From Phytopseudomonas dryadis (GTDB lineage: Bacteria > Pseudomonadota > Gammaproteobacteria > Pseudomonadales > Pseudomonadaceae), in assembly GCF_004327355.1 (NCBI RefSeq), contig NZ_QJUM01000005.1, forward strand, positions 1-64,000: a stretch of DNA of 64,000 nucleotides, given 5' to 3'. Of this stretch, positions 63,089 through 64,000 are shown in pieces. The position numbers and the translations under genes were made by a program. Under the pieces are notes generated by a model, which saw nothing but the letters and a program-made list of their open reading frames with translations, had not been told where the DNA came from and searched no databases. The first letter of the stretch is position 1; each line of letters begins with the position of its first letter.

Positions 63089-63261
63089 GCTTCGCATCAT
63101 TCGCCGATTTCCTCGCCATGGGCACTCATGGCGCCTATGTCTGGTCGTCCTATGGCATCTGCCTGGCGATACTGCTGCTCAACGTGGCGTTGCCCGTGCT
63201 GGCGCGCCGCCGCTATCTGCAAGACGAGGCGCGTCGTCTGCGCCGGGAGGAGTCGAAGTGA
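63085..63261 (+). CDS. ccmD: Heme exporter subunit CcmD
   Basis: 58 residues from ATG 63085: a short periplasmic part ([20 protein letters not shown]), one membrane helix (about 21-40) and a basic cytoplasmic end ([18 protein letters not shown]), the standard CcmD layout. Needed for release of heme-loaded CcmE from CcmABC. Overlaps both neighbours. Confidence 0.94.
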   Translation: MSFASFADFLAMGTHGAYVWSSYGICLAILLLNVALPVLARRRYLQDEARRLRREESK

Positions 63262-63725
63262 ACCCGGTTCGCAAGAAACGCCTGTTCATCGTCCTGGCGA
63301 TTCTCGTCGGTGTCGGCATCGCCGTGACGCTGGCGCTCAGCGCCCTGCAGCAGAACATCAACCTGTTCTACACGCCGAGCCAGATCGCCGCCGGCGAAGC
63401 GCCGCTGGACACGCGCATCCGCGCCGGCGGCCTGGTGGAAAAGGGCTCGGTGAAACGCTCCGGAGACTCGTTGCAGACCGATTTCGTGGTCACCGACGGC
63501 GCTGCCCGGGTCACCATCCGCTTTCACGGCATCCTGCCGGATCTGTTCCGCGAGGGGCAGGGCATCGTCGCGATGGGCAGGGTCGATGAAGGCGGCCTGT
63601 TGCAGGCCGACGAAGTGCTGGCCAAGCACGACGAGAACTACATGCCGCCCGAGGTGCAGCAGGCGCTGGAGCAGAGCGGCATGAACAAGCATTACCAAAG
63701 TGCCCAGAAGGACGTCGCGCAATGA
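63258..63725 (+). CDS. ccmE: Periplasmic heme chaperone CcmE
   Basis: 155 residues: N-terminal anchor (about 8-28), beta-barrel OB domain, and the heme-binding motif [12 protein letters not shown] with the covalent His and the nearby Tyr. It carries heme to CcmF/CcmH. Overlaps ccmD and ccmF by 4 bp each. Confidence 0.96.
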   Translation: MNPVRKKRLFIVLAILVGVGIAVTLALSALQQNINLFYTPSQIAAGEAPLDTRIRAGGLVEKGSVKRSGDSLQTDFVVTDGAARVTIRFHGILPDLFREGQGIVAMGRVDEGGLLQADEVLAKHDENYMPPEVQQALEQSGMNKHYQSAQKDVAQ

Positions 63726-64000
63726 TTCCCGAACTCGGCCACCTGGCGATGATCCTGGCCCTGTGCCTGGCCCTGGTACAGGCCACCCTGCCGCTGGTCG
63801 GCGCCTGGCGCGGCGACCGCCAGTGGATGAGCCTGGCGCAACCCGCCGCCTGGGGGCAGTTCGCCTTCCTGCTGTTCGCCTTCGCCTGCCTCACCCAGGC
63901 CTTCATGGTCGACGATTTCTCCGTGGCCTACGTGGCGCACAACTCCAACAGCGCGCTGCCCTGGTACTACAAGTTCAGTGCCGTCTGGGGCGCCCATGAG
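63722..64000 (+). CDS. ccmF: Cytochrome c heme lyase subunit CcmF (cut by the window end)
   Basis: The first 93 codons of ccmF, starting [20 protein letters not shown]. Two membrane spans are seen, and [20 protein letters not shown] precedes the WGAHE with which the window ends, the beginning of the CcmF tryptophan-rich motif. CcmF with CcmH joins heme to apocytochrome c. ATGA overlap with ccmE. Confidence 0.95.
   Translation, partial: MIPELGHLAMILALCLALVQATLPLVGAWRGDRQWMSLAQPAAWGQFAFLLFAFACLTQAFMVDDFSVAYVAHNSNSALPWYYKFSAVWGAHE

Overview
This is a high-GC chromosomal stretch of a gamma-proteobacterium that is almost certainly a Pseudomonas. The reasons are the gene order of the polar flagellar/chemotaxis region (fliEFGHIJ, an HsbA-HsbR-HptB phosphorelay, fliK, fliLMNOPQR-flhB, flhA-flhF-fleN-fliA, cheYZAB, motCD, parC-parP, cheW, then ccmABCDEF), GG-N10-GC sigma-54 promoters in front of the flagellar blocks, Pseudomonas-type REP sequences (GTAGGAGC ... 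GCTCCTAC) and strong G/C preference at third codon positions. The species cannot be fixed from the sequence alone.

Layout. 1-534: tandem duplication of about 200 bp carrying the 3' end of an unrecognised gene and short palindromes. 535-5747: ordinary housekeeping or envelope genes (MlaA-like lipoprotein and an exported alpha/beta hydrolase in one operon, a small membrane protein, a GH17 membrane beta-glucan enzyme, a ComEA-like exported HhH protein). 5837-21816: flagellar basal body, export apparatus and regulators in three sigma-54-led blocks (fliE..., fliK, fliL...flhB). 21826-22635: an array of six 91-bp REP doublets (REPINs) at a 116-bp period. 22722-43228: a carbon-storage and acetyl-phosphate island set between flhB and flhA, which lie close together in P. 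aeruginosa. 43537-44454: a 54-residue membrane protein, one more REP copy and a periplasmic Cu/Zn superoxide dismutase. 44643-58879: flhA with its own sigma-54 promoter, flhF, fleN, fliA, cheYZAB, motCD, parC, parP, cheW and a DUF2802 gene. 58956-60808: a minus-strand pair made of a free-standing FlhB C-terminal domain and a second FliK-like protein. 60862-64000: cytochrome c maturation operon ccmABCDE, with ccmF cut by the window end.

How the island may work. Phosphoketolase (22722-25214) would cleave sugar phosphates to acetyl-phosphate. Phosphate acyltransferase (38005-38943) and acetate kinase (36800-38008) would turn that into acetyl-CoA or acetate plus ATP. PhbA, PhbB and PhaC (30737-34587) would store the acetyl-CoA as polyhydroxybutyrate, with phasin PhaP and regulator PhaR at 41957-43228 and an AraC-type activator at 34809-35945. 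A four-gene operon joined by ATGA overlaps (DUF3141 protein, phosphate acyltransferase, acetate kinase, FabI-like reductase) contains the least described protein of the window: a PhaC-like alpha/beta hydrolase with a Cys nucleophile and a 127-residue Lys/Ala/Pro tail like those of histone-H1-like and PhaF-like proteins. The metabolic link between the parts is inference from gene content; the families themselves are recognised with confidence.

No tRNA, rRNA, CRISPR array, transposase or phage gene was seen. The left edge is inside a gene and the right edge is inside ccmF.
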